Shown here: positions 1 through 7,887 of the stretch, in pieces
Position numbering within the stretch: the first letter of the stretch is position 1
Layout: the number at the start of each line of letters is the position of its first letter
Assembly (NCBI GenBank): GCA_900545055.1
Contig: UQXP01000021.1
Coordinates: 1-25,405 of the forward strand
Direction: 5' to 3'
Length of the DNA stretch: 25,405 nucleotides
DNA from: an uncultured Collinsella sp.
GTDB lineage: Bacteria > Actinomycetota > Coriobacteriia > Coriobacteriales > Coriobacteriaceae
The notes under the pieces: model-generated
What the model saw: the letters and a program-made list of their open reading frames with translations, nothing else
Told to the model about the DNA's origin: nothing
Database searches by the model: none
Position numbers and translations under genes: made by a program

Positions 1-1
1 C

Positions 2-1165
2 GGCTTGACTGGTCTCGAAAAGCAATACAACAAGCTTCTGACCGGCACGAACGGTTCCCTCGTGCGCGAGCGCGCGAGGGACGGCAGCTATATCGCGGGC
101 GGTGCCTATAAAAAGGTGGCTGCGGTCGACGGCGTTGACATCGTGACGACGCTCGACGTCAATATCCAGCGAGCGGCCGAGGATGCCCTGGCAGAGGCTG
201 TCGAGAAGACAAAGGCCAAGAACGGCTCGGCTTTGGTCACCGACCCCACGACCGGTGAAATTCTCGCCGCCTGCTCGTACCCGACCTACGACCAGACCGA
301 TCTGGAGAACGCCAAGACCGAGGATATGAACCTGCGCCTGGTCACCGACGCCTACGAGCCCGGCTCGGTCTTTAAGACGCTCGTGGCGGGCGCCGGCTTC
401 GACTTGGGTGTCGTGCGGTCGAGTACGTCGTTTGAGGTGCCGGCGAGCATCAAGGTGGGCGACGATACCGTCACCGATGCCGACAAGCGCGACTATGCCA
501 TGACCATGGATGTGCGCGAGATGATGCGCCGTTCGTCCAACGTGGGATTTGTCCTGGTGGGGCGCAAGATCGGTGCCGACGACTTTGCCGCCTATGTGGA
601 CAAGTGGGGCATCGGTCACAGCTCTGGTGTCGATTTTCCGGGCGAGAGCCTGGGCATCGTCAAGGAGCGTGACCAGTATGACGGCGCCACGCTGGGATCG
701 ATGAGCTTTGGACAGGCGCTGTCCGTCTCGCCGATTGAGGTCGCACGTGCCGTGGGCGGCATCGCCAACGGCGGCGTGATGATGACCCCGCACTTCTATA
801 AGTCCAGCAAAGGCGACGAGAAGGACTGGGGCGAAGGCGAGCGCGCGATTTCGGAGGACGCCGCATCCCAGGTGACATCGTGCATGCAGACGGTCGTGTC
901 CGAGGGAACGGGCGTTGGCGGCGCGGTTGACGGCTATGACGTGGCGGGTAAGACCGGTACGGCCGAACGAGCCGACGAGAACGGCGGCTACCTCAAGGAG
1001 AACTACATGTCGTCCTTTATGGGCTTTGCACCGGCACAATCGCCCAAGGTGCTGTGCTATATCACGCTCGACGGAACGCCGAGCGGCTCGGATGCCGCTG
1101 CGGTGCCGTTCCAGTCCATTATGGCCAACGCGCTCGACGTGCTGGGTATCCCGCACACGAAGTAG
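2..1165 (+). CDS. ftsI: Class B penicillin-binding protein (FtsI/PBP2-type transpeptidase), 5'-truncated by window edge
   Basis: Septal peptidoglycan DD-transpeptidase, membrane-anchored, cross-linking new wall at the division site. The reading frame is already open at base 2, so the N-terminal membrane anchor and most of the dimerisation domain lie outside the window; 387 residues are visible. The three active-site motifs are in order: SVFK (nucleophile serine, bases 365-376), SSN (533-541) and KTGT (950-961). The segment GLTGLEKQYN at the very start and the TTLDVNIQ segment are typical of the end of the PBP dimerisation region. No PASTA domain follows; the protein ends about 70 residues after KTGT. 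It heads the visible dcw cluster, so FtsI rather than an elongation PBP is the natural reading, although SpoVD-like or PbpB-like names would describe the same family. The call of a class B PBP is firm; the exact symbol rests on context. Confidence 0.9.
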   Translation, partial: GLTGLEKQYNKLLTGTNGSLVRERARDGSYIAGGAYKKVAAVDGVDIVTTLDVNIQRAAEDALAEAVEKTKAKNGSALVTDPTTGEILAACSYPTYDQTDLENAKTEDMNLRLVTDAYEPGSVFKTLVAGAGFDLGVVRSSTSFEVPASIKVGDDTVTDADKRDYAMTMDVREMMRRSSNVGFVLVGRKIGADDFAAYVDKWGIGHSSGVDFPGESLGIVKERDQYDGATLGSMSFGQALSVSPIEVARAVGGIANGGVMMTPHFYKSSKGDEKDWGEGERAISEDAASQVTSCMQTVVSEGTGVGGAVDGYDVAGKTGTAERADENGGYLKENYMSSFMGFAPAQSPKVLCYITLDGTPSGSDAAAVPFQSIMANALDVLGIPHTK

Positions 1166-1292
1166 GGGGTTACAATCTTTGGGGCGTGGTTTGTTGTCCC
1201 ATATGAGGGGTGTTCACACGCCCTGCACCACGCATGCGCGGCGCTGGGATACAATACGCCGATAGCATTATTAGGTTTACAGGGGAGCTGCA
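1166..1292 (+). promoter_or_regulatory. ftsI-murF spacer with possible -10 elements and a small hairpin
   Basis: This 127-bp gap holds two TACAAT hexamers (1171-1176 and 1250-1255) that could be -10 boxes; neither has a convincing -35 at 16-18 bp. A short hairpin (GGGTGT, loop TCAC, ACGCCC; 1208-1223) has no following T-run, so it does not look like an intrinsic terminator. A purine-rich ribosome site (AGGGGAG, 1281-1287) sits correctly before the murF ATG. A promoter here would be an internal dcw promoter; the sequence support is weak. Confidence 0.3.
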
Positions 1293-2717
1293 ATGATAGA
1301 GATCGCCGTCAACAACCTCGCGGCCGCAACAGGGGCCCGAACCGTGACGGGAGAAGCCGATCAGGTATGCCGCGGGTGCGTTATCGACTCGCGCCAGGTC
1401 GAGGAAGGGACGATTTTCGTCGCCTTTCCCGGTGAAAACGTCGACGGCAATGATTTTGCTTCCCGTGCCGTCCAGTCGGGTGCCGGCGCCGTCGTGATGA
1501 CGCGTGAGCCTGAGGCCGAGCTGGTCTCGCTGGCGCAGGACAAGGGCTGTGCCATCTTGCTGACCGATGATCCCGAGGAGTTTCTGCTGCGTTTGGCGCA
1601 CGCGTACCGTCTGGAGCTTGGCTGCCTGGTCGTTGGTATTACCGGTTCCATCGGCAAGACGACGACCAAGGACGTGCTCGCCGCTGTGCTCGCCAAGCGC
1701 TATCGTGTCTGGGCCACCAAGGGCAATTTCAATAACCTGATCGGCATGCCGCTCACGGTGCTTTCCGCTCCGGCCGATACCGAGGTCCTGGTGCTCGAGA
1801 TGGGCATGAACCATTTCCACGAGATTGAGCGCCTGTCCCAGTCCGCCAATCCCAACCTTGCCATCGTGAGCAAGATCGGCACCTCTCATATCGGCATTTT
1901 GGGCAGCCGCGAGAACATCGCCCGCGCTAAGGCCGAGATTGTCCAGGGTATGTGCGCCGCCGGCGACTTCTTGCCGCTGCTGGTTTTGGGCGGCGAGGAC
2001 GACTTTACACCGTTCATTCGCGATACGTTCGCCCAGCCTGCTGGTATCGACGTGATGCTGGCCGGCGTCTCGGACGATGATGAGGTCCGTGCCCGCGACA
2101 TTCGTGTTGATGACGAGGGCCGTCCGGTCTTTACGCTCGATTTTGGTCAGGGCGAGACAATCGATACCATGCTTGCCATCCCCGGCGTGCAGTCCGTTCC
2201 TAATGCCGTTAAGGCCGCCGCGGTTGCCTATCGCTTGGGCGTGACGCCCGAGCAGATCGATGCTGCCTTTAGAGGCCTCACGATCACCGGTCACCGCCAG
2301 GAGATCAAGCGCGCCAAGAGCGGTGCCCGCGTCATTGACGATTCCTACAACGCCAGCGCCGAATCCATGGCTGCTGGTCTCGATCTGCTGTGCTCGCTTT
2401 CGTGCACGGGGTCTCGCATGGCGATCTTGGGCGAGATGGGCGAGATGGGCGATGAGGCTCCTCGCATGCATGAGCTCGTGGGCGCCTATGCCGCCGCCAA
2501 GAAGCTCGACATGCTGGCGTGCGTGGGTGGTGAGCTGGCCCAGCTTATGGCCGATGCCGCGCGCATGATGGGCATGGACGAGGACCGCATCCAGGTGTTC
2601 TCTGATTATCAGCAGGTGCTCGACCGCATGGGCGGCGCGCTTGAAAAACATGATGTTGTACTGGTCAAGGGTTCCCGCTTTGTTGAGCTCGACCGCTTTG
2701 TGGAAGGTGTGTGCTAG
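1293..2717 (+). CDS. murF: UDP-N-acetylmuramoyl-tripeptide--D-alanyl-D-alanine ligase
   Basis: Cytoplasmic ATP-dependent Mur ligase that adds D-Ala-D-Ala to UDP-MurNAc-tripeptide, the last soluble precursor step. It has 474 residues, normal for MurF. The N-terminal substrate-binding domain contains DSRQV near residue 32. The central ATPase has the P-loop GITGSIGKTTTKD (residues 115-127, lysine 122), followed by the NFNNLIGMPLTVL and EMGMNH segments typical of MurF. The C-terminal domain carries DDSYNASAESM, the MurF form of the Mur-ligase DxYxHNP-like motif. The ATG is preceded by AGGGGAG at good distance. It is followed after 3 bp by mraY, so the two are surely co-transcribed. murE, usually its upstream neighbour, is not here. 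Confidence 0.97.
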   Translation: MIEIAVNNLAAATGARTVTGEADQVCRGCVIDSRQVEEGTIFVAFPGENVDGNDFASRAVQSGAGAVVMTREPEAELVSLAQDKGCAILLTDDPEEFLLRLAHAYRLELGCLVVGITGSIGKTTTKDVLAAVLAKRYRVWATKGNFNNLIGMPLTVLSAPADTEVLVLEMGMNHFHEIERLSQSANPNLAIVSKIGTSHIGILGSRENIARAKAEIVQGMCAAGDFLPLLVLGGEDDFTPFIRDTFAQPAGIDVMLAGVSDDDEVRARDIRVDDEGRPVFTLDFGQGETIDTMLAIPGVQSVPNAVKAAAVAYRLGVTPEQIDAAFRGLTITGHRQEIKRAKSGARVIDDSYNASAESMAAGLDLLCSLSCTGSRMAILGEMGEMGDEAPRMHELVGAYAAAKKLDMLACVGGELAQLMADAARMMGMDEDRIQVFSDYQQVLDRMGGALEKHDVVLVKGSRFVELDRFVEGVC

Positions 2718-2720
2718 CCC

Positions 2721-3740
2721 ATGTTCGGCAATCCCTCATATCCAACGTATCAGGCTTTTTTGGGGCTTGGCATCGCCGCCGCCATTGCGCTGCTGCTCAT
2801 GCCGTGGTGGATCAAGCTGCTCAAGGTCGAGGGTATCGGCCAGCAGGTTCGTGCCGACGGTCCCAAGCGTCATTTGGTTAAGCAGGGAACGCCCACCATG
2901 GGTGGTGTTGTCATCCTCGTCGCGATCTCGCTGACCTGCCTGCTGATGGGCAAGCTCACCACCGAGCTCGTGCTCGTGCTGCTCGCCACGCTGGCGACCG
3001 GCGTGCTGGGCCTGATCGACGACCTGACCTCCGTTACGCATGGGCGCTCGCTCGGTCTGACGCCTCATGCCAAGATGATCGGCCTAACCATTATCTGTGT
3101 CACCTTTACGGTACTTGCCGTTAACTGGTGCGGCGTCGCCCCCGAGATTCGTTTTCCCGGCGGCCTGACGATTGACCTCGGTGTTCTTTCGACCACCATC
3201 TGCGGCCTTTCGTTCCCGTGGCTCTACATTGTCTTTTGCTGGCTGATGATCGCCGGTCTTTCTAATGCCGTGAACCTGACCGATGGCCTTGACGGTCTTG
3301 CTGGCGGCACCTCCATGATTGCCATGCTCGCCATGGCTGCGATGGCGTTTTTGCACGGAGACGTGAACCTGTCCATCTTCTGCACCGCGTGTGCCGGTGC
3401 CTGCTTGGGTTTTCTGTGGTTCAACTGCTATCCGGCGAGCATCTTTATGGGCGATACCGGCTCGCTTGCCCTGGGCGCCGCGTTTGCCTGCACGTCCATC
3501 ATGACCAACACCGAGGTCGTCTCCCTCATCATCGGCGGCCTGTTTATCGTTGAGACCCTGTCGGTCATGATTCAGGTTGTCTACTTCCACTTTACGCACA
3601 AGCGCGTCTTCCTTATGGCGCCCATCCATCATCATTTCGAAAAGAAGGGCTGGGCCGAGACCAAGGTCGTCATCCGTTTTTGGATTATCGCTGCTGCCTT
3701 TGGTGCCGTTGGCCTTGCTCTGTTCTTCCAGTTGGGATAG
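2721..3740 (+). CDS. mraY: Phospho-N-acetylmuramoyl-pentapeptide-transferase
   Basis: Integral membrane enzyme that transfers phospho-MurNAc-pentapeptide to undecaprenyl phosphate, giving lipid I. It has 339 residues with about ten hydrophobic helices. Family signatures are all visible: GTPTMGG (residues 57-62), the catalytic aspartate pair in LIDD (D100-D101), NAVNLTDGLDGLAGG (about 182-196), FMGDTGSLALG with D245, and the HHH motif in APIHHHFEKKG (H303-H305). The start ATG lies 3 bp after the murF stop and is the only well-placed start; a GAAGGTG ribosome site lies inside the end of murF. The next gene, murD, begins 9 bp after its stop. Confidence 0.98.
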   Translation: MFGNPSYPTYQAFLGLGIAAAIALLLMPWWIKLLKVEGIGQQVRADGPKRHLVKQGTPTMGGVVILVAISLTCLLMGKLTTELVLVLLATLATGVLGLIDDLTSVTHGRSLGLTPHAKMIGLTIICVTFTVLAVNWCGVAPEIRFPGGLTIDLGVLSTTICGLSFPWLYIVFCWLMIAGLSNAVNLTDGLDGLAGGTSMIAMLAMAAMAFLHGDVNLSIFCTACAGACLGFLWFNCYPASIFMGDTGSLALGAAFACTSIMTNTEVVSLIIGGLFIVETLSVMIQVVYFHFTHKRVFLMAPIHHHFEKKGWAETKVVIRFWIIAAAFGAVGLALFFQLG

Positions 3741-3749
3741 TGGTCTTTC

Positions 3750-5156
3750 ATGTCTCTTGCTGATGTCTTTAGCCTGCTCGTTTTGGGTCAGGGCAAATCC
3801 GGTCTCGATGTCGCCCGCTGGGCGCTGGCACATCCCGAGCGCGTAAGTGCCGTTACCGTGTATGGCGGTGGCACCTCTGAGCCCAATGACGCCACGCGTG
3901 CGCTCGAGGCTGCTGGTGCGTCGTTTGTCTATGGGACCGAACAGGTCGAGGGCGCCTATGACGTATGCGTGACGTGCCCGGGCATCTCGGAGTTCTCGGG
4001 CTTCTTTAAGGCCGGGCGCGAGCATGCCGCCCAGATTATGGGTGAGCCCGAGTTTGCCTATCGCCTGTCGCCCGATAACTGGATTGCCATCACGGGCACC
4101 AACGGCAAGACGACCACCACGTCGCTGACTGATTATCTGCTTAAGGCTGCCGGCGAGGCAAGCGTTACTGTCGGCAACATCGGCGAGCCGCCGGTCAACG
4201 AGATTGACGGCCGAGCCCACAACGAGTGGTTTGTGGCTGAGCTCTCGAGCTATCAGATTGCTACGACAACCGAGCTCCACCCCCGCGTGGCGGTGCTGCT
4301 CAACATCACTCCCGACCACTTGGGCTGGCATAAGAGCCATAAGAACTATGCGCTTGCCAAGATCAAGCTGTTTGACAATATGGTCGATGACGATCTGGCG
4401 GTTGTCGACGTCGAAGACGCCGGCATTCACGAGTTCGATGAGTACATCTACACGCCGGGTCGTCGCATCTGCAAGGTTGCCTTTGACGAGCCTGAGGGCG
4501 ACGATGCCGCCTTTGTGCGCGATGGCAAGATGATCGTGCGTCTGAAAGGCGTCGAGACCCCGCTCATCGCTACATCCGAGCTCAAGATCTCGGGCCATCA
4601 CAATGTTATCAATGCCCTGTGCGCTGCCACGGCTGCCTTGGCGGTCGGTGCCGATGTCGATGGTGTCTGCCGCGGTCTTGCCTCGTTCCAGCCGCTCGAG
4701 CACCGCGTGGAGCCGTGTGGCGAGATTGACGGCGTGCGCTACGTCAACGATTCCAAGGCGACCAACACCGATGCGGTCGAGAAGGCACTGACGGCATTTC
4801 CCGATGACGACGTGATCTTGCTGCTCGGCGGCCACGATAAGGGCACGCCGCTCACGGACTTCGCGCGCGTTGTTATGGATAACGTGCGCTCGGTCGTCTG
4901 CTTTGGCGATGCGCGCGAGCGCTTCACCGTCGCTATGGACGAGGCCGATGTCGATGGCGATGTGGATATCGCCCAGGCGGATGACCTGCGCGACGCCGTG
5001 GACGTTGCCCGTTCGTTGTCGAGCCGTGGTGACGTGATCTTACTTTCTCCTGCCTGCTCTTCGTTCGATGAGTTCTCGGGCTATGAGGAGCGCGGCCGCG
5101 TGTTTAAGGACTACGTGGCTCAGCTTGCCGCTACGGCGAAATCGCAAATGGAATAG
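3750..5156 (+). CDS. murD: UDP-N-acetylmuramoylalanine--D-glutamate ligase
   Basis: Cytoplasmic Mur ligase adding D-glutamate to UDP-MurNAc-L-Ala. It has 468 residues, usual for MurD. The N-terminal Rossmann-like domain starts with LVLGQGKSGLD, a good UDP-binding loop. The ATP P-loop is ITGTNGKTTTTS (residues 114-125, lysine 120). Further MurD hallmarks are VGNIGEP, ELSSYQI, NITPDHL, the HNVINALCA segment of the C-terminal domain junction, NDSKATNTDAV and GGHDKGTPL. The start ATG has only a weak ribosome site, suggesting coupling to mraY translation 9 bp upstream. It lies 8 bp upstream of ftsW. Confidence 0.97.
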   Translation: MSLADVFSLLVLGQGKSGLDVARWALAHPERVSAVTVYGGGTSEPNDATRALEAAGASFVYGTEQVEGAYDVCVTCPGISEFSGFFKAGREHAAQIMGEPEFAYRLSPDNWIAITGTNGKTTTTSLTDYLLKAAGEASVTVGNIGEPPVNEIDGRAHNEWFVAELSSYQIATTTELHPRVAVLLNITPDHLGWHKSHKNYALAKIKLFDNMVDDDLAVVDVEDAGIHEFDEYIYTPGRRICKVAFDEPEGDDAAFVRDGKMIVRLKGVETPLIATSELKISGHHNVINALCAATAALAVGADVDGVCRGLASFQPLEHRVEPCGEIDGVRYVNDSKATNTDAVEKALTAFPDDDVILLLGGHDKGTPLTDFARVVMDNVRSVVCFGDARERFTVAMDEADVDGDVDIAQADDLRDAVDVARSLSSRGDVILLSPACSSFDEFSGYEERGRVFKDYVAQLAATAKSQME

Positions 5157-5164
5157 GGGTTGCG

Positions 5165-6685
5165 GTGAGAGAGGAGAGCCCCCGACAAGGTATGAGGAGG
5201 CCCGACTCGGACCGTGCTTCCTCACGTCGCATCACACCGCGTTCCGGCCGCGGCGGGCAGTCGTTTAGCGAACGCTATATTGCCGGCGTTCCCGCCCGTA
5301 TCATGCGCCCCCGTTTGATATTCATGGCCTGCCTGTTTACCTTGGTATGTTTTGGCCTGCTGATGGTGTACTCGGCGTCTTCGGTCGAGGCGCTGCACGA
5401 GAATGGCTCGGCGACGTTTTTTCTGGGTCGACAGGCCGCGTTTGTCGTGGTCGGTGTTCTGGCGCTGATTGCCATCGTGCGCGTCTTGCCGGACAGTTGG
5501 TTTGGGGAAGACGTGCTCAGGATCTTCCTCATGGGCATGATAGGGCTACTGGTTCTGGTGTTCTTTATGGGTAGCGGCAGTCGTGGCGCCACGCGCTGGC
5601 TCAACATCGCCGGTATTCAGTTCCAGCCGTCTGAGTTTTTAAAGCCGTTCGCCATCGCGTATTCGGCCATCATGCTCGACCGCATCTTTTCGCCCGGCGG
5701 CAACATCAACGAGTTTCTTCGCAACATGGGCGTCTACTTGGGCATTTCGCTCTTTCTAATCTTTGTTCAGCCCGATTTTGGCACCGTTCTGATCATCTTG
5801 CTGACCCTTATGTGCATGGCGTTGTTTGCGGGTCTCGACCCCAAATTTATCATCGGCGTGATAATCTTCGGCATTCTCGTGATCGTGATTGCGCTTGTCG
5901 CAGAGCCGTACCGTATGGTGCGTATTCAGGTTGCCTTGAACCCTTGGGCCGACGAGTATGGTGACGGCTATCAGGCCACGCTTGCCATCATGGCCTTTGC
6001 CTCGGGCGGTCTGTTCGGCCGTGGCATCGGCAACTCAACCATGAAGTACTCGTATCTGCCCGAGGCGCACAATGACTACATCCTGGCCATCATTGGCGAG
6101 GAAGTCGGTTTTGTCGGAACCGTGCTGTTCTTCTTGGTGTTTGCGATGCTGATCTACTCGGCGTTTCGCATTGCCGAGCAGGCGACCGATCGTCGGGGCG
6201 CGCTCATGGCGTCTGGCTCCGCAGTCATTCTCGCGGTGCAGTTTTTGATCAATGCGTTGGGCATCCTCAACGTGTTTCCCATGACGGGCAAACCGTTGCC
6301 GTTTATTAGCTACGGCGGTTCGTCGATTATTGTGTCGCTTATGCTTGCCGGTCTGATCCTGCGCGTTTCGTACGAGAGCGCGCGTCGCGATGAGTACGAC
6401 CGTCGCCGCGAGAGCTTTGCCGTTATGGATGAGAGTGCCGCCGGCGTGCCCCACGTGCGCGGCGAGCGATCTTCGCGTAACGGCTTTACCGTTCTGGATG
6501 GCTCTGCGACCGAGCCGGCAGCCCGTCCGCGTCAGCGAACGGCGCCGCAAGGTCGTCCGCAGCGCCCAACCCCTCGCAATGCGGGCGGCGGATATAATCG
6601 AATCGATTTGAACTCGGACCCGTCGGCGCGTTTGCGCACCGACGACCAGGGACCGCGTGTACGAAGGGACTACCATGACCGATAA
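5165..6685 (+). CDS. ftsW: SEDS-family lipid II polymerase FtsW with long cytoplasmic C-tail
   Basis: Septal peptidoglycan glycosyltransferase working with the class B PBP encoded upstream. It has 506 residues; about ten membrane helices run from roughly residue 50 to 405. SEDS signatures: FQPSEFLKP (153-161), QPDFGT (202-207), PEAHNDYILAIIGEE (299-313, with D304 at the position of the catalytic aspartate), and FPMTGKPLPFISYGGSS (371-387). The GTG start at 5165 has AGGGG about 7 bp upstream and gives a basic 48-residue cytoplasmic leader; ATG at 5192 or 5303 are possible later starts. About 100 residues after the last helix form an unusually long, Arg/Pro-rich tail, which may contact other divisome parts. 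FtsW rather than RodA is chosen by location. The 3' end overlaps murG by 11 bp. Confidence 0.95.
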   Translation: MREESPRQGMRRPDSDRASSRRITPRSGRGGQSFSERYIAGVPARIMRPRLIFMACLFTLVCFGLLMVYSASSVEALHENGSATFFLGRQAAFVVVGVLALIAIVRVLPDSWFGEDVLRIFLMGMIGLLVLVFFMGSGSRGATRWLNIAGIQFQPSEFLKPFAIAYSAIMLDRIFSPGGNINEFLRNMGVYLGISLFLIFVQPDFGTVLIILLTLMCMALFAGLDPKFIIGVIIFGILVIVIALVAEPYRMVRIQVALNPWADEYGDGYQATLAIMAFASGGLFGRGIGNSTMKYSYLPEAHNDYILAIIGEEVGFVGTVLFFLVFAMLIYSAFRIAEQATDRRGALMASGSAVILAVQFLINALGILNVFPMTGKPLPFISYGGSSIIVSLMLAGLILRVSYESARRDEYDRRRESFAVMDESAAGVPHVRGERSSRNGFTVLDGSATEPAARPRQRTAPQGRPQRPTPRNAGGGYNRIDLNSDPSARLRTDDQGPRVRRDYHDR

Positions 6686-7790
6686 GATGACCGTTGCTAT
6701 CGCAGCCGGCGGTACGGCAGGGCATATCAACCCCGCGCTCGCCCTGGCCGAAGAGCTGCGTGATCGTGGCCACCACGTTGTGTTCGTGGGCCAGTCGCGC
6801 AAGCTCGAGGGTCGTCTGGTCCCCGAGGCTGGGTTTGATTTTGTGCCCATTACGGTCACGGGCTTCGACCGCTCCCGTCCTTGGACGGCGCTGACCTCCC
6901 TGTGGCGTGTCAACAAGGCCAAGCGTGCGCTCGCCAGTCATTTCTCAAAGGTCGGCAAGCCCGATGCCGCCATCGGTTTTGGTGCCTATGTCGAGGTTCC
7001 GCTGCTGGGGTGGTGCAAGGGCGCGGGCGTTCCGTATCTGCTGCATGAGCAGAACTCTGTTCCGGGCCTGGCCAACAAGATGATGAACTCCCATGCCGCC
7101 CGCGTGTGCATCTCGGTGCCGGCAGCGCGCTCGGTCTTTGAGCGCGAAGGTGACCCTGACCATGTACTCATGACCGGCAACCCCGTACGTCGCTCGGTGA
7201 TCGAGGGCGATCGCGCTCGCGGCCGCAAGGCACTTGGCGTTCCCGAGGACGCTACGCTGCTGCTCGTCTTTGGCGGTTCACTCGGCGCCCAGCACCTCAA
7301 CGAGCGCGTGGTTTCGCTCAAAAACGAGCTGCTTTCGCGCAAGAACCTCTATGTGTTGCATTCGACGGGTGCCGATGGCTTTGAGGACACCGAGTGCGCT
7401 TTGGCGCTGACGCCCGAGGAGGCAAAGCGTTACCGCGTCCAGCCTTACATCGACAACATGGGCGATATGCTGGCTGCTGCCGATTTGGTGCTCTCGCGTT
7501 CGGGCGCATCGAGCGTGGCCGAGATCGCTGCGCTCGCCGTGCCCTCGGTGCTCGTGCCGTATCCGCATGCGACGGCCGACCATCAAACCACCAATGCCCG
7601 TTATCTGGTCGACGCCGGGGCCGGCGTGCTCTGCGCCGATGCCGATATCGACGGTTCTGCCTTTGCCGATGAGCTGCTGCACCTGGTCGATGACGCGGCG
7701 GCGCGCGACGCCATGCGTCAGGCGGCGCGTGGTCTGGCTCAGGATAGGGCCGCCGCTCTTCTGGCCGATGCGGTAGAGGGTTTGCGTTAG
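6675..7790 (+). CDS. murG: UDP-GlcNAc:lipid I N-acetylglucosaminyltransferase
   Basis: Peripheral membrane GT-B glycosyltransferase converting lipid I to lipid II at the cytoplasmic face. The N-terminal glycine loop AAGGTAGHINPALA (residues 10-23) holds the catalytic-loop histidine H17; FGAYVEVPLL and HEQNSVPGLAN follow. The C-terminal nucleotide-binding half has MTGNPVRRSV, FGGSLGAQHLN, SRSGASSVAEIAAL and the PYPHATADHQ loop. I chose ATG 6675 because GAAGGG lies 6 bp upstream; a GTG at 6657 in the same frame lacks a site, and ATG 6687 would also keep the fold. The gene overlaps the end of ftsW by 11 bp, so translation is probably coupled. It has 371 residues, normal for the family. Confidence 0.96.
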   Translation: MTDKMTVAIAAGGTAGHINPALALAEELRDRGHHVVFVGQSRKLEGRLVPEAGFDFVPITVTGFDRSRPWTALTSLWRVNKAKRALASHFSKVGKPDAAIGFGAYVEVPLLGWCKGAGVPYLLHEQNSVPGLANKMMNSHAARVCISVPAARSVFEREGDPDHVLMTGNPVRRSVIEGDRARGRKALGVPEDATLLLVFGGSLGAQHLNERVVSLKNELLSRKNLYVLHSTGADGFEDTECALALTPEEAKRYRVQPYIDNMGDMLAAADLVLSRSGASSVAEIAALAVPSVLVPYPHATADHQTTNARYLVDAGAGVLCADADIDGSAFADELLHLVDDAAARDAMRQAARGLAQDRAAALLADAVEGLR

Positions 7791-7887
7791 TTAGACGGGA
7801 TATCGTCGGTCGCCCTCGCGCTGATGCGGTAGGTGCGGTACAGTTAACGGGTTACAGGCAGTGTTTACGCAAGGAGTACACGAGCAC

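Noticed and set aside
1170..2651. Minus-strand open frame (493 codons) opposite murF
   Set aside because: Same reason: mirror of the murF codon pattern, no domain, no ribosome site worth noting.
3084..4835. Long minus-strand open frame (583 codons) opposite mraY and murD
   Set aside because: It is antisense to two genes with full motif sets; long antisense frames are expected in GC-rich DNA with strong codon bias. Its translation is His/Arg/Gly/Asp-rich without any recognisable domain.
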